A stretch of 64,000 nucleotides of DNA from Microvirga brassicacearum (GCF_008757455.1 NZ_VCMV01000003.1:240312-304311); one strand, 5' to 3'. Positions 34,025 through 43,927 are shown, counted from the stretch's first letter. A program made the numbers and translations. Notes: generated by a model not told the origin, from the letters alone.

Positions 34025-34176
34025 TTCAAGCATCGACTGTCGTGAGGGATTGTCTTTGGCAGCCGTCGCGGGGCCGGTTTTCAGCGTCGTGGTGGAATTG
34101 CCCTTGATCTCTCGCGACGGGTGCCTTCTTGTAAGCTGATCTCGCGCCCGTCGCTTCGCACCTTTCTGTTTTCGCC

Positions 34177-35502
34177 GTGACCTCCTCGCTTTCCCTCATC
34201 TGGACCATCACGGCAGCGGCAACCTTGCTGCAGGCAGGCAATGGGCTCTTGCAGGCCCTGATGCCGCTGCGCATGCAGGCGGAAGGCCTGCCGATTTCGG
34301 CGATCGGCATTGTCGCGGCCGCCTATGGTCTCGGCTTCTCGTCGGGTTGTTTCCTGGCACCGCTGTTTATCCGCCATGTCGGTTATATCCGCGCATTCGC
34401 CAGCCTTGCTGCGATCGTTGCGGTTCTCGTATTGGCGATGACGCAGGCTCACTCGACACTCGCCTGGTCGATCCTGCGCGGCGTATCGGGCATGACTTTC
34501 GCGTGCATCTTTACCGTGACGGACGGCTGGATCAGCGCGCGAGCGACGTCGTCACATCGCGGGCGCACACTCTCCATCTATATGATGTCCACCAAGATCG
34601 CGCTGATGCTGTCGCCGCTGGGCATTGCCTTTGGGGACATCAAGACCGATGGCTTGTTTTTGGCGGTCAGCGCCGTGCTGTCGCTCTCGCTGTTGCCGAT
34701 CGCCGCGACTTCGACGGCCGAGCCTCCTCCTCCGCGGACGGTCCGGATCAGGGTGCGGGCGCTCTTTTCCGCCGTGCCTTCCGCGGTCGTGGGGGCATTT
34801 GCCGTTGGTCTCATCAACGGCCCGGTTATCGCCATCACGCCGGTCTTCGGCGTAAGCATCGGGCTCAGCCAGGACAAGGCCGCTGCGCTGTTGTTCGCAT
34901 TGCAGGCGGGAAGCCTCCTGATGCAATGGCCACTGGGCTGGCTATCCGACCGCGCCGACCGCCGCCATGTCATTGCCGGGCTCGCCGGCGCCACAAGCCT
35001 CGTGTCGATCGCCATCCTTCTCGCCAGCATGTACGGCGCGCAGACTTTCCTGCTCTTCGCCTTCGCCGCGTGGGGCGGCACGGCCCTTTGCATCTATTCG
35101 GTTTGCGTGGCGCATGCATGCGACATCGTCGAACCGGACCAGATCGTTTCGACGGTGGGAACGCTTCTCTTCTCGTGGGCCACGGGCGTCACCATCGGCC
35201 CGCTTCTCGGTGCGATGGCGATGGACTTCATCGGCCCCGGCGGATTGTTCATTTATTCGGCGATCGTGTCGTCGCTGCTCACCGTATTCGTGGTCGTTCG
35301 AATCCGAATGCTGCGGCGCGACCCCGTCATGGGTGGGTTTGCCGATATTCCGTCGACGAGCCCCGCTGCTGCTTCGCTGACATACCGCGCCGAGCCGCCC
35401 CGCGGTTCGAGCGATGGGCCGGATGCGAAGGGCCAACCCGACGAACGCGCATCCGATCAGAGCACGGCGTCGGCCACAGCCAGTCCGACCACGCCCTCAT
35501 AA
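34177..35502 (+). CDS. MFS transporter
   Basis: The 441-residue inner-membrane protein has about twelve hydrophobic helices in two halves with a polar loop near the middle and a hydrophilic tail of about 45 residues. Text such as 'ISAIGIVAAAYGLGFSSGCFLAPLFIRHVGYIRAFA' corresponds to the first MFS loop motif, and 'LMQWPLGWLSDRADRRHVIAG' to the equivalent loop in the second half. It resembles the YcaD-like subgroup of multidrug or unknown-substrate exporters. A GTG start at 34177 is used with no strong binding site. Its end overlaps the convergent gene at 35457-36626 by 46 bases. Confidence 0.85.
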   Translation: MTSSLSLIWTITAAATLLQAGNGLLQALMPLRMQAEGLPISAIGIVAAAYGLGFSSGCFLAPLFIRHVGYIRAFASLAAIVAVLVLAMTQAHSTLAWSILRGVSGMTFACIFTVTDGWISARATSSHRGRTLSIYMMSTKIALMLSPLGIAFGDIKTDGLFLAVSAVLSLSLLPIAATSTAEPPPPRTVRIRVRALFSAVPSAVVGAFAVGLINGPVIAITPVFGVSIGLSQDKAAALLFALQAGSLLMQWPLGWLSDRADRRHVIAGLAGATSLVSIAILLASMYGAQTFLLFAFAAWGGTALCIYSVCVAHACDIVEPDQIVSTVGTLLFSWATGVTIGPLLGAMAMDFIGPGGLFIYSAIVSSLLTVFVVVRIRMLRRDPVMGGFADIPSTSPAAASLTYRAEPPRGSSDGPDAKGQPDERASDQSTASATASPTTPS

Positions 35503-36626
35503 CGGTCGAGACGCGTATCGATCATCGCATCGATCTTCTCGTAAACCTCGGCGACGCTCAAATGCCTCGTCTTGCGCCCGGCCTTTGCGAAGAACAGCGC
35601 CTTATTCGCCTTCGCGGCGGCGGGAAACAAGCGCGAGGCGCGCTGCTTCGGCTTGTCCTCGACCAGGCTCATGAATTTGCGTGCGCGGTCGACCCCGAAG
35701 AAGTGGGACAGGTAATATTCGGACCGGCTGATTTTTCGGCCGAGTTTGGTCTCGATGGTCGCCGTGTCGCGGTTCTTTAATTCGCCCGCCATCAGCGCCG
35801 AAACATAGGCGTTGCGGCGCAGGCCGAGAATGTGTTCACGCATCCGTTCATCGGCAACGGCGAGCTGACCGTCGATCATCTGGATAGCCTCTGCTTCGGC
35901 ACGGTAGCCATGCTTCGCCCCGAACGAGCGGATCACCTCCAGCCATGTGCTGGAAATAAACTGGAACAGACCTTCGGCGGATGAGGTCGCTGCCTTGTTG
36001 AACGGAATGAAACTCGATTCCTTGTCCGCAAGCGCCATCATGTAGACCGGGTCGGCGCCAGTCGCTTCCGCCGCCCGGGTGATCGCATCGACGATCCACC
36101 GGGACACACGCCGGTCGCCAAAATAAACGTACGAGGGTAAAATCTCATCCTCCAGGGCGGTCTGGCTCGACGGTGACGTTGCCATGCCTGCAATGATGGC
36201 GGAGCGAGGATCCGCAATCTCGGCGGCCTTCGGGATTTCGACCGTCTCGAGCAGGTCCTGCGACCGTGCATCGCTGCTCGAGATTTCGCCCGGCACCGCA
36301 GCAGGGGGCGGAGCCTCGATCGTGGGGGGCGCGAAATCCGTCAGGTCGATGGCCGCAGGCGCCACGGCGGCGAATTGCGCAAGCGGGTTGGCAATGACGG
36401 TCGGCTGCGACGCACCCGCGGGAGCGATCGCGCCGGAGGTCGTGGCCACCGTGACGCAGAACCCGGCGATTCCCGCTAGCGTCCAGCGGCGGATGTTATA
36501 TAGAAGCCACGTGGACCGAGAAGTAAAACCATCGCAAGAGGATCCATGGCGATGGATGTTCTTGGAATTCTGGCAATGATACGCTGGCTGGCAAGCGTCA
36601 TGAGACGCTGTCAGGTCGACATTCAT
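35457..36626 (-). CDS. Lytic transglycosylase (SLT) domain protein
   Basis: The 389-residue protein probably cleaves peptidoglycan. A membrane or signal segment lies at about 45-70 ('WTLAGIAGFCVTVATTSGAIAPAGA'), then a Pro/Ala-rich linker, then an SLT-type domain (about 175-310). That domain contains 'ADPVYMMALADKESSFIPFNKAATSSAEGLFQFISSTWLEVI', where the Glu of 'DKESSF' would be catalytic. The C-terminal part has 'SEYYLSHFFGVDRARKFM', which resembles the SLT proteins of rhizobia. The long polar N-terminus before the hydrophobic segment suggests the true start may be further in. It is convergent with the MFS gene. Confidence 0.8.
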   Translation of the reverse strand: MNVDLTASHDACQPAYHCQNSKNIHRHGSSCDGFTSRSTWLLYNIRRWTLAGIAGFCVTVATTSGAIAPAGASQPTVIANPLAQFAAVAPAAIDLTDFAPPTIEAPPPAAVPGEISSSDARSQDLLETVEIPKAAEIADPRSAIIAGMATSPSSQTALEDEILPSYVYFGDRRVSRWIVDAITRAAEATGADPVYMMALADKESSFIPFNKAATSSAEGLFQFISSTWLEVIRSFGAKHGYRAEAEAIQMIDGQLAVADERMREHILGLRRNAYVSALMAGELKNRDTATIETKLGRKISRSEYYLSHFFGVDRARKFMSLVEDKPKQRASRLFPAAAKANKALFFAKAGRKTRHLSVAEVYEKIDAMIDTRLDRYEGVVGLAVADAVL

Positions 36627-36941
36627 AAAGGAAACCCCCAGTGGGATGCCGCGCTACCACAATAGAATGAGCACGCGGTGCTTCTTCATTTAAGATCTGT
36701 CGGCGTCGTGACCTCCGGATGTGTTCAGAATAGGTCAGCTTGACCTTTACAAGCCGAAGTCTGCACCAAGTGCGACGACCCGTCGCCTCTCTGAAGGCAG
36801 GGGAAATTCTCCTTTGGGCGGATGGGACGTCCAATTGTCGCGGCGGGCCCGCGGAACACCTTGACGTCGCTGCGCTGCGAATGTTGGAACGATTGTCCCG
36901 CCAGTGCGGAAAGCTTCGCTGGCTATCTGCGGAGAGGTGGT
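36627..36941. other. Intergenic region with a short inverted repeat
   Basis: No gene is supported in this 315-base gap between two divergently transcribed genes. AGGTCA and TGACCT (36733-36738 and 36742-36747) form a 6-bp inverted repeat with a 3-base spacer, a plausible operator. Short open frames here lack codon patterning. Confidence 0.4.
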
Positions 36942-37373
36942 GTGTCGGAAGAACTGGTTTTCGTCGAAACGGATACGCCGCCAGCGGAAGCCTATGATGC
37001 GGCGCAGGCCGTCCTGCGCCGTTTCACGACCGCAGCTGTCGGTGCGCCGGATAATCGCGCCTACGCGATTCTGATTTCCCACGGGGAGACGGGTGCCACC
37101 ATCGGTGGCCTTTGGGCTCAATCGCGCTGGGGCGGATTTCACATCGAGATGCTGGTCGTGCCGGACGGGTTCCGGGGCCAGGGGATCGGCACGCGGCTGA
37201 TGCACGCAGCCGAAGCGGAAGCGCGTCGGCGCGGCTGCCACACCATCTGGCTCGACACCTACAGCTTCCAGGCACGCCCGTTCTACGAGGCGCTTGGCTT
37301 CGAGGTGTTCGGCGAACTCGATGGCGCGGCGCCGATCTATCCGCGCTTCTTTATGAGGAAGATCCTGACCTGA
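36942..37373 (+). CDS. GNAT family N-acetyltransferase
   Basis: The 143-residue product has the acetyl-CoA binding motif 'MLVVPDGFRGQGIGTRLMHAAEAEARRRGC' (R-G-x-G-I-G) and the C-terminal 'FQARPFYEALGFEVFGEL'. It would acetylate a small molecule or a protein; the substrate is unknown. A GTG at 36942 is chosen because GGAGAGG lies seven bases upstream and family sequence begins there. It ends one base before the convergent cobD stop. Confidence 0.88.
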   Translation: MSEELVFVETDTPPAEAYDAAQAVLRRFTTAAVGAPDNRAYAILISHGETGATIGGLWAQSRWGGFHIEMLVVPDGFRGQGIGTRLMHAAEAEARRRGCHTIWLDTYSFQARPFYEALGFEVFGELDGAAPIYPRFFMRKILT

Positions 37374-37374
37374 G

Positions 37375-38364
37375 CTAGCCGAGGCGCCCGTTCAGCGCCG
37401 CTTCGAGGCGAGGCAGCCCGTCTTTCGGTGGGATGCCGAAGCGAAGAATCGCCGCATCGTGCGGAAATTTTCTGACCCAGATCCCTGCGCGTGCGAGATC
37501 GTCGAATACGGATGCGGCGGCAGGATGTCGCGCGAGACGGAACAGGAGCGTTCCTCCGACGATGCGAAAACCCGATCGCGAAAGTACGCGATCAAGATCG
37601 CTCACGGCCGCTCTAAGCACGTCTTTCTGCGAGACCAGCCACGCATCATCGGCAAATGCAGCGATACCGATGGCGAGGGCGGGTCCGGAAATCGCCCACA
37701 ATCCGAGTTGCGCTCGTATCTCATCGACGATCGGGCGTGCCGCGATAGCGAAACCCAGCCGAATCCCTGCAAGTCCGTAGGTCTTTCCGAAGGAACGGAG
37801 GATGACCGTGCCGGGCAGGTCGCGATGGGCGATCGACACGCCGTCTTCGATATCGGCGAATGCTTCGTCGACGACGAGCCATCCACCGCGTGCTTGCATG
37901 ATTGCGGCGGCACGTGCGAGTTCGGGCGCTACCACCACTCGGCCGTCCGGGTTGTTGGGATTGACCAGAACGATGTTATCGGTCCGTTCGGACAAGGCAT
38001 CCGACAGGTTCGCAACGGCAATGCACTCATGTCCTTGGCCCATCCAGCATGCGGCATGTTCGTTGTAGGTGGGGCCGACGATGGCAACACGACCCTTGGG
38101 CCGGAGGCGCGGAAGCAGCTCGATGAGCGACTGGGATCCTGGCGCCGCCACGATGAGACAGGGGTCCGGCACGCCATAAGCTCGCGCGGCAGCATGCTCC
38201 AACTCCCGGACCGCCTGTTGGGAAGGCAATCGTGTAAAGACGGTGGGGTCGCTAAACGAAACAGGATACGCGTTCGGGTTGATCCCGGTCGAAAGGTCGA
38301 TCCATGGCTCCGACGCTTCCGGGAAGAGCGCTTTTGCGTCATGAAGGTTGCCGCCGTGATTCAC
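37375..38364 (-). CDS. cobD: Threonine-phosphate decarboxylase / CobC-type aminotransferase
   Basis: The 329-residue PLP enzyme makes (R)-1-amino-2-propanol phosphate, the linker of cobalamin, from threonine phosphate. Family evidence is the N-terminal 'HGGNLHDAKALFPEASEPWIDLSTGINP', 'VNPNNPDGRVV', 'VVDEAFADIED', and the PLP lysine in 'LRSFGKTYGLAGIRLGF'. It is named CobD in Salmonella and CobC in Pseudomonas denitrificans. Its start is 20 bases from the divergent cbiB start, so each promoter would have to overlap the other gene. Confidence 0.9.
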   Translation of the reverse strand: MNHGGNLHDAKALFPEASEPWIDLSTGINPNAYPVSFSDPTVFTRLPSQQAVRELEHAAARAYGVPDPCLIVAAPGSQSLIELLPRLRPKGRVAIVGPTYNEHAACWMGQGHECIAVANLSDALSERTDNIVLVNPNNPDGRVVVAPELARAAAIMQARGGWLVVDEAFADIEDGVSIAHRDLPGTVILRSFGKTYGLAGIRLGFAIAARPIVDEIRAQLGLWAISGPALAIGIAAFADDAWLVSQKDVLRAAVSDLDRVLSRSGFRIVGGTLLFRLARHPAAASVFDDLARAGIWVRKFPHDAAILRFGIPPKDGLPRLEAALNGRLG

Positions 38365-38384
38365 GTCAATTTGCTCCGGACCAG

Positions 38385-39362
38385 ATGCCGTTTCTTCTTG
38401 CCACCATTTTGACCACGTTGACAGCGCTCGCGGTCGAGACCTGCGTCGGCTATCCCGCGCGGATATTCGCCGCCATCGGCCATCCGGTCACCTGGTTGGG
38501 GGCCATGATCGCCGCCCTGGAGCAGCGTCTCAACCGGCTGGAGCTGCCTCCCACCGCCAGACGCCTGCGCGGCGTCCTTGCGCTCGGCCTGACGCTTGCG
38601 GTCGCCGTTGGAATTGCGTCGGTGCTGGATGCGCTCGCTATGAGCCTGCTCCAAGGGGCGGCCTTCCTCATTCTCGGTGTCCTCGCCAGCAGCCTGATCG
38701 CACAACGAAGCCTCTACGATCACGTCGCCCGGGTGGCGACTGGACTCGCGACAGACCTCGAAGGTGGGCGCGCGGCCATTGCCCATATCGTCGGACGCGA
38801 TCCGCAATCGCTCGACCGGCCAGCGGTCGCGCGCGCGGCCATTGAAAGTCTTGCGGAGAATTTTTCCGACGGTGTCGTGGCGCCGACTTTCTATATGGCG
38901 GTTGGCGGGCTGCCCGGCGCTGTTGCCTACAAGACGATCAACACGGCCGACAGCATGATCGGCCATCGCTCGCCGCGTTATGGGGCCTATGGTTGGTCGG
39001 CCGCGCGTCTCGATGATCTCATCAACCTTCCCGCATCGCGATTGGCGGCGCTGTTGATCGTGACCGCGGCTGTTTTTCTGCCGGGGTGCAGCGCCGTTGA
39101 ATCGGCCAGAGCCGTCATGCGCGACGCGCGCCATCATCGCTCGCCCAATGCGGGATGGCCGGAAGCCGCCATGGCCGGCGCTCTGGGATTGCGCCTTGCC
39201 GGCCCGCGGTCCTATGGCGGGGTCGTGGTCGACGATGGCTGGATGGGTCGCGGACGGGCGGAGGCAGAGCCCGCCGATATCGGCGCCGCGCTGCGGATTT
39301 ACCGGGTTGCTTGCGCCATCCAGGCGGGTGCGATCGCTTTGCTTCTGTTGTGGCTCATGTGA
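38385..39362 (+). CDS. cbiB: Adenosylcobinamide-phosphate synthase, membrane protein
   Basis: The 325-residue integral membrane enzyme attaches the aminopropanol linker to adenosylcobyric acid. Conserved parts are 'HPVTWLGAMIAALEQRLN', 'ARAAIESLAENFSDGVVAPTFYMAVGGLPGAVAYKTINTADSMIGH' region (split by membrane helices) and 'DARHHRSPNAGWPEAAMAGALGLRL'. The ATG at 38385 is used; an earlier in-frame ATG at 38304 would lie inside cobD. It functions next to the CobD product encoded divergently. Called CbiB or CobD depending on nomenclature. Confidence 0.9.
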   Translation: MPFLLATILTTLTALAVETCVGYPARIFAAIGHPVTWLGAMIAALEQRLNRLELPPTARRLRGVLALGLTLAVAVGIASVLDALAMSLLQGAAFLILGVLASSLIAQRSLYDHVARVATGLATDLEGGRAAIAHIVGRDPQSLDRPAVARAAIESLAENFSDGVVAPTFYMAVGGLPGAVAYKTINTADSMIGHRSPRYGAYGWSAARLDDLINLPASRLAALLIVTAAVFLPGCSAVESARAVMRDARHHRSPNAGWPEAAMAGALGLRLAGPRSYGGVVVDDGWMGRGRAEAEPADIGAALRIYRVACAIQAGAIALLLLWLM

Positions 39363-39391
39363 AGATCGGCTCGATTCAGGTCCTCGCCGTC

Positions 39392-40237
39392 ATGAGCGTT
39401 TTTCGCTGCTTGCTTTTCGCCTTCCTTGTCACCTGCGCGATGTGCGCAGCCGGTATGGCGGCGGCAATCGAGCGCCCGAGCCGTGTCGTATCGCTCAATC
39501 TCTGCGCCGATCAGCTTCTGTTGCGGCTGGCCGATCGGGACCAGATCAAGTCGTTAAGCCCCCTTGCGCGCGATCCGGCGTTTTCGAATCTCGCCGATGA
39601 GGCCAAGGGCCTTCCGGCGAATGACGGCAAGGGCGAATCCATTCTGTTCAGCGGCGCTGATCTCGTGGTGACAGGGACCTTCGGGCAGCAAAATCGCACG
39701 GCTCTTCTGAAGCGTCAGGGTTTCGACGTGCAGCCATTGGAGCCATGGCGGTCGCTGGCGCATGGACGCGAACAGATCAGGCTGATCGCCGCAAGATTGG
39801 GTCATCCGGGTCGTGGCGAAACGCTGATCGCCGAGATCGATGATGCGCTCGTGCGATCCGAAAATGCCGTGCCCACGGGCCGCAGCATTCTCACTTACTA
39901 CCGCCGCGGATGGGTGCCGGCATCGGATTCGTTGGTCAGCGAAATCCTGCGCCATATGGGTTTCGTGCCGCATCAGGATGCGCTGGGCGTGAAGCGCGGC
40001 GGCGTGGTGCGGCTGGAAACGATCGTGTCTGCGCCGCCCGATTACCTTCTGCTGGACGATGATGCGGGGCGCGCGATCGACAACGGGTCCGCCCTCTTGA
40101 TTCATCCTGCTCTCTCAGATGCCGTGCCGCCGCACCGACGCCTGTTGGTTGCCGGTCAACTTTCCATTTGCGGCGGGCCGGCGACGCCTGCACTCATCGA
40201 TTCTCTCGCCGCACAGGCGCGTGCGAAGATGCGCTGA
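39392..40237 (+). CDS. Periplasmic binding protein, BtuF-like (cobalamin/metal uptake)
   Basis: The 281-residue product has a signal peptide ('LLFAFLVTCAMCAAGMAAA') and a helical-backbone binding fold of the BtuF/FecB class. Typical text is 'RVVSLNLCADQLLLRLADRDQIKSLSPLARDP' and 'GADLVVTGTFGQQNRTALLKRQGFDV'. Placement between cbiB and cobQ suggests corrinoid or cobalt-chelate binding. The permease and ATPase are not in the window. A GTG at 39359 overlapping the cbiB stop would also give an in-frame start with coupling; ATG 39392 is preferred because the signal peptide begins there. Confidence 0.8.
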   Translation: MSVFRCLLFAFLVTCAMCAAGMAAAIERPSRVVSLNLCADQLLLRLADRDQIKSLSPLARDPAFSNLADEAKGLPANDGKGESILFSGADLVVTGTFGQQNRTALLKRQGFDVQPLEPWRSLAHGREQIRLIAARLGHPGRGETLIAEIDDALVRSENAVPTGRSILTYYRRGWVPASDSLVSEILRHMGFVPHQDALGVKRGGVVRLETIVSAPPDYLLLDDDAGRAIDNGSALLIHPALSDAVPPHRRLLVAGQLSICGGPATPALIDSLAAQARAKMR

Positions 40238-40239
40238 CG

Positions 40240-41709
40240 TCAGCGCGCGTCCCTTGCGATCGCGAGCATCTTCCCGATATCGATATGCATCTCAAGGTGA
40301 TCAGCCAGAGCGTCGAGAATCGCGTCGAGTTCGGTCTCATACCGAAGATGCCCGGTCGTGCGACCGGGCAGCAGCGCTTGAAGATACGCTTCCCGGAAAG
40401 CATCCGTCGTGAACAGCCCGTGCAGATAGGTGCCGACGATGCGCCCATCGACCGATGCTGCGCCCTCGGCTTTTCCGCCGTAGCGAAACGGTGCCCGCGC
40501 CGTGTCCTCACCAATGGTCTCACCAAGGTGGATCTCGTATGCGCTGAGTTCGATATCGCTCGCGATATGCTGCGCAACGATCGGCCGTACTGTCTTGTCG
40601 TTGGTCAGAACAGTGTCGACAGAGAGGAAGCCGAGGCCTTCGACCGTGCCCACGATGCCCTCGATGCCGTCGGGATCCGCAATCGTTCGCCCCAGCATCT
40701 GATACCCACCGCAGAGGCCGAGCACATCACCGCCGCGGCGTATATGTGCGGCGATATCGATATGCCAGCCTTGCTGCCGCAGGAACGTGAGATCGGCGAT
40801 CGTCGCTTTCGAGCCGGGAATGATGATGAGGTCCGCATCGAGCGGCAGGGGGACGCCGGGTGGGACCATTCTGAGGTCGATGGCGGGGTCGAGTTTCAAC
40901 GGGTCGAGATCGTCGAAATTGGCGATGCGCGGCAGCAGCGGCACCGCGATCTTGCACGGGGCGCCGTCCCGGGGTGCGGATGCGATGTCGAGGGCATCTT
41001 CCGCCGGCAGCTTGTGCGCATCGGAAAACCACGGCACCACCCCGAGGGACGGCCAGCCGGTCAGCGTCGCGATCTTCCCGACGCCCTCCTCGAAAAGAGC
41101 AACGTCGCCGCGGAATTTGTTGATGAGAAAGCCACGGATGCGGCTGCGATCCTTGTCGTCGAGGACGGCATGCGTTCCCACGAGACTGGCGATGACACCG
41201 CCGCGGTCGATATCTCCGGCGAGAATGACGGGGACGTCGGCGGCGTCAGCGAATCCCATATTGGCGATGTCGCCCGCTCGCAGGTTCGTCTCCGCCGGGC
41301 TGCCCGCACCTTCGACCACGATCAGGTCGGCACCCTCGCCCAACTGGCGGAAGCTGTCGAGCACGAAGGGCAGAAGCAAACTCCGCTGCCCGTAGCTCGA
41401 TGCGTCGAGCTGCCCGAAGCGCTTGCCTTGCACGATGATCTGCGAGCGGCGATCGGTTTCGGGCTTCAGCAGGACCGGATTCATGTGCACGTTCGGCGAC
41501 ACCATCGCGGCTTTCGCCTGTAATGCCTGTGCCCGCCCGATCTCTCCACCTTCGACTGCGGCTGCATTGTTCGACATGTTCTGCGGTTTGAACGGCCGCA
41601 CGCGCAGACCTTGGCGTGCGAAGATGCGGCACAGTCCCGCGACCAGCAGAGATTTGCCGACATTCGATCCCGTTCCCTGGATCATGATGGCGGGAGCGCG
41701 AGCGCTCAT
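40240..41709 (-). CDS. cobQ: Cobyric acid synthase
   Basis: The 489-residue enzyme amidates four side chains of adenosylcobyrinic acid diamide. The N-terminal ATPase domain has '[23 protein letters not shown]' and '[14 protein letters not shown]'. The C-terminal glutamine amidotransferase domain has the nucleophile in '[12 protein letters not shown]' and the catalytic His in 'TYLHGLF'. The ATG at 41709 forms an ATGA overlap with the cobU stop, which fixes the start. It converges on the BtuF-like gene with a two-base gap. Confidence 0.94.
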   Translation of the reverse strand: MSARAPAIMIQGTGSNVGKSLLVAGLCRIFARQGLRVRPFKPQNMSNNAAAVEGGEIGRAQALQAKAAMVSPNVHMNPVLLKPETDRRSQIIVQGKRFGQLDASSYGQRSLLLPFVLDSFRQLGEGADLIVVEGAGSPAETNLRAGDIANMGFADAADVPVILAGDIDRGGVIASLVGTHAVLDDKDRSRIRGFLINKFRGDVALFEEGVGKIATLTGWPSLGVVPWFSDAHKLPAEDALDIASAPRDGAPCKIAVPLLPRIANFDDLDPLKLDPAIDLRMVPPGVPLPLDADLIIIPGSKATIADLTFLRQQGWHIDIAAHIRRGGDVLGLCGGYQMLGRTIADPDGIEGIVGTVEGLGFLSVDTVLTNDKTVRPIVAQHIASDIELSAYEIHLGETIGEDTARAPFRYGGKAEGAASVDGRIVGTYLHGLFTTDAFREAYLQALLPGRTTGHLRYETELDAILDALADHLEMHIDIGKMLAIARDAR

Positions 41710-42251
41710 GCGAGTTTGAGCTCGAACGCCGGAGCAGGCTTCAGAAACGTCGGGCACCCGGCCGTCACCAGCACGACGGCGTCACTGACCTGCGCCACAC
41801 GCTCGTTCAATCGCCCCTGCGCGTCGCGGAAAATCCTGCCGAGGGCGGTGGACGGCACGATCCCGTGGCCGACCTCGTTCGACACGAGCACGAGCGGCCC
41901 CGTCGCCGAGGTAATCACGTCGACAAGGCGATCCGTCTCGCGGTCGGGATCACGCCCGGCCAGAAGAAGATTCGACAACCACAGCGTCAGGCAATCGACC
42001 AGCACGGCCTTGTCCGGTCCGGCTTCGTCGCCGATCGCCTCGACCAGATCGAGGCTCGCCTCGCGCGTGCGCCACTGATTGTCGCGATCGGCGCGATGCC
42101 GGGCAATCCTGTCACGCATCTCGTCATCGAACGCCTGCGCGGTCGCAATAAAAACCCGCTGTTCCGCTGCGGCCTCGGCGGTCGCTTGGGCTAGCCGGCT
42201 CTTGCCCGAACGAGCTCCGCCGAGGATCAAGGCACTGCGATATGAACTCAT
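41706..42251 (-). CDS. cobU: Adenosylcobinamide kinase / guanylyltransferase
   Basis: The 181-residue bifunctional enzyme phosphorylates adenosylcobinamide and adds GMP. The P-loop is '[20 protein letters not shown]'. '[23 protein letters not shown]' and '[31 protein letters not shown]' are diagnostic. The ATG at 42251 is selected because the family motif follows six residues later; upstream in-frame sequence belongs to the neighbouring gene region. It is translationally coupled to cobQ. Only 40 bases separate it from the histidine kinase on the same strand, leaving no room for a B12 riboswitch. Confidence 0.93.
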   Translation of the reverse strand: MSSYRSALILGGARSGKSRLAQATAEAAAEQRVFIATAQAFDDEMRDRIARHRADRDNQWRTREASLDLVEAIGDEAGPDKAVLVDCLTLWLSNLLLAGRDPDRETDRLVDVITSATGPLVLVSNEVGHGIVPSTALGRIFRDAQGRLNERVAQVSDAVVLVTAGCPTFLKPAPAFELKLA

Positions 42252-42291
42252 CGAAACAATTCTCAGGTACTTGGCGGAGGGGACGCGAGCG

Positions 42292-43677
42292 TCACAGAGA
42301 CAGCCGGTCGATGGGGAGCACCATGCGAATGCATAACCCTTCGGGCCGCCACTCGCGAACGATGCTGCCGCCCAATTGCCCCGCGACGCTCCGTTGCGCA
42401 AGCTGACTGCCGAAGCCTTCGAAGGTCGGTACCGCTTCGATACGCGGTCCCCCTGTTTCCCGCCACACCATATCGACGGCGGTGTTGGTTTCCGTCCATC
42501 GGATCGTCAAATGCCCCTCCGGACTTGAAAGACAGCCATATTTCGCCGCGTTGGTGGCGAGTTCATGCAGCACCAGCGCCAAGCTCGTCGTGGTGTTCGC
42601 CCCGACGCTGACGGAGGGCCCTTCTGCCTGCACCTTGCCGCCGTCGTCCTGTGTGTAGGGAGCAAGGACGGCCTCGATCAATTCGTCGAGGCCGACCCGC
42701 GCACCCGGTGCGGACACGGCCACCGGTTGCACCAACTCGTGGGCGCGCGAAAGGGCGCTGAGGCGACCGCGGAGCGCGGTCGCCATCTCCTTGGTGTCCC
42801 GGGCGGTTCGCGCCGTCATGGACACCATGCCGTTGGCGATTGCGAACAGGTTCTTGACCCGATGGGTCAGTTCGCGGGTCAGAAGCTCCTGCGCTTCCTC
42901 GGCTGAGCGCTTGTCGGTGATGTCGCTGATGACGCCGGACAGGCCGGCGATGCGAGACTCGATGCCGTCATCGGCAAAGAACACCCGGCCATTCGATCGG
43001 GTCCATCGCATGGATCCATCCTCGAGGATGGTGCGACACTCGACCTCGTAGATCCCGCTCGAGCCCGGCGCCATGGCGGCGGCCATATTGGCCCGAACAT
43101 TCTCGCGATCGTCAGGGTGAATCCGCTCGAGCGCTTCCTCCAGAGGCATGCTCATCAAGCCGTCGGCAGGCAGGTCGAAGAGCGCGCAGCTCCCTTCGTC
43201 CCAGCTGATCGTTCCGCTGTCGGCTTCAAGGCGCCAGGTGCCAAGCTTCGCCGCGTCCAGGGCGAGGCGATACTGATCCTCAAGCACCCGACGAGACTGC
43301 TCGGCCTTTTTCTGGGCATCGATGATCGTGCAGGTGCCGAACCAGCGCGCGATCTCGCCCGCATCATTCCGGTGGGGAATGCCGCGGCTGAGCACCCAGC
43401 AAAAATGGCCCGCGGCGGATTTGATCCGGTATTCCACCTCGTAGGTGTCGCCCGCGGCAAGGGCCGCTCTCCAGCGCTCGTTGACTCTCGGCAGGTCCTC
43501 GGGATGAACGGCAGAGCGCCACCCGCGCCCTAGCGATTGATCGACCGTGAGGCCGGTGAAATCGTACCAGCGGCGGTTGAAATAGTCGTGATAGCCATCT
43601 GCCCGGGTGGACCAGACGAGCTGCGGGAGCCGCTCGGCGAGCGCTGCAAACTGGCTCTCTGTTTCGTTGAAATTCAC
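42292..43677 (-). CDS. PAS-domain sensor histidine kinase, HWE family
   Basis: The 461-residue cytosolic kinase has two PAS domains (about 10-125 and 135-255; 'WYDFTGLTVDQSLGRGWRSAVHPEDL' in the first) and an HWE-type transmitter. The phospho-acceptor histidine is in 'LTRELTHRVKNLFAIANGMV', and the ATPase part shows 'LALVLHELATNAAKYG' and 'IRWTETN' (W-x-E). 'EGFGSQLAQRSVAGQLGG' is the glycine box. No membrane helices, response regulator or anti-sigma partner is nearby. HWE kinases are typical of Alphaproteobacteria and often sense light or redox; no LOV cysteine motif is apparent. Confidence 0.9.
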   Translation of the reverse strand: MNFNETESQFAALAERLPQLVWSTRADGYHDYFNRRWYDFTGLTVDQSLGRGWRSAVHPEDLPRVNERWRAALAAGDTYEVEYRIKSAAGHFCWVLSRGIPHRNDAGEIARWFGTCTIIDAQKKAEQSRRVLEDQYRLALDAAKLGTWRLEADSGTISWDEGSCALFDLPADGLMSMPLEEALERIHPDDRENVRANMAAAMAPGSSGIYEVECRTILEDGSMRWTRSNGRVFFADDGIESRIAGLSGVISDITDKRSAEEAQELLTRELTHRVKNLFAIANGMVSMTARTARDTKEMATALRGRLSALSRAHELVQPVAVSAPGARVGLDELIEAVLAPYTQDDGGKVQAEGPSVSVGANTTTSLALVLHELATNAAKYGCLSSPEGHLTIRWTETNTAVDMVWRETGGPRIEAVPTFEGFGSQLAQRSVAGQLGGSIVREWRPEGLCIRMVLPIDRLSL

Positions 43678-43927
43678 CCGGAATCCCCTACAGGCGCAGT
43701 AAATTTGCGCCCGACCTTCTCAGTATAACCACAGTTGCGGGCTTTTTTTCGAGCCCTTGCCAGGACGTGAGCTTAACCTGTCGCTCCTAGAGGGCAAATG
43801 GTGGCTTGCCCGGCGCGGAAGCATTATCGGTCCACGGCGTCTGGCGTTTTCGGTTCCGAGCCCCTAGATGCAGAGTCATTCTTGGCGGGACCTATTTTCC
43901 CCAAAGCTCAAGCTGGTTTTCATTTTT

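Noticed and set aside
35457..35502. Overlap of MFS and SLT genes as evidence that one is false
   Set aside because: The overlap is only 46 bases at convergent 3' ends and both proteins have family-typical cores; the MFS tail is probably an extended hydrophilic end.
40168..41523. 451-codon + strand frame across cobQ
   Set aside because: Shadow of cobQ; composition is that of a reversed coding frame.
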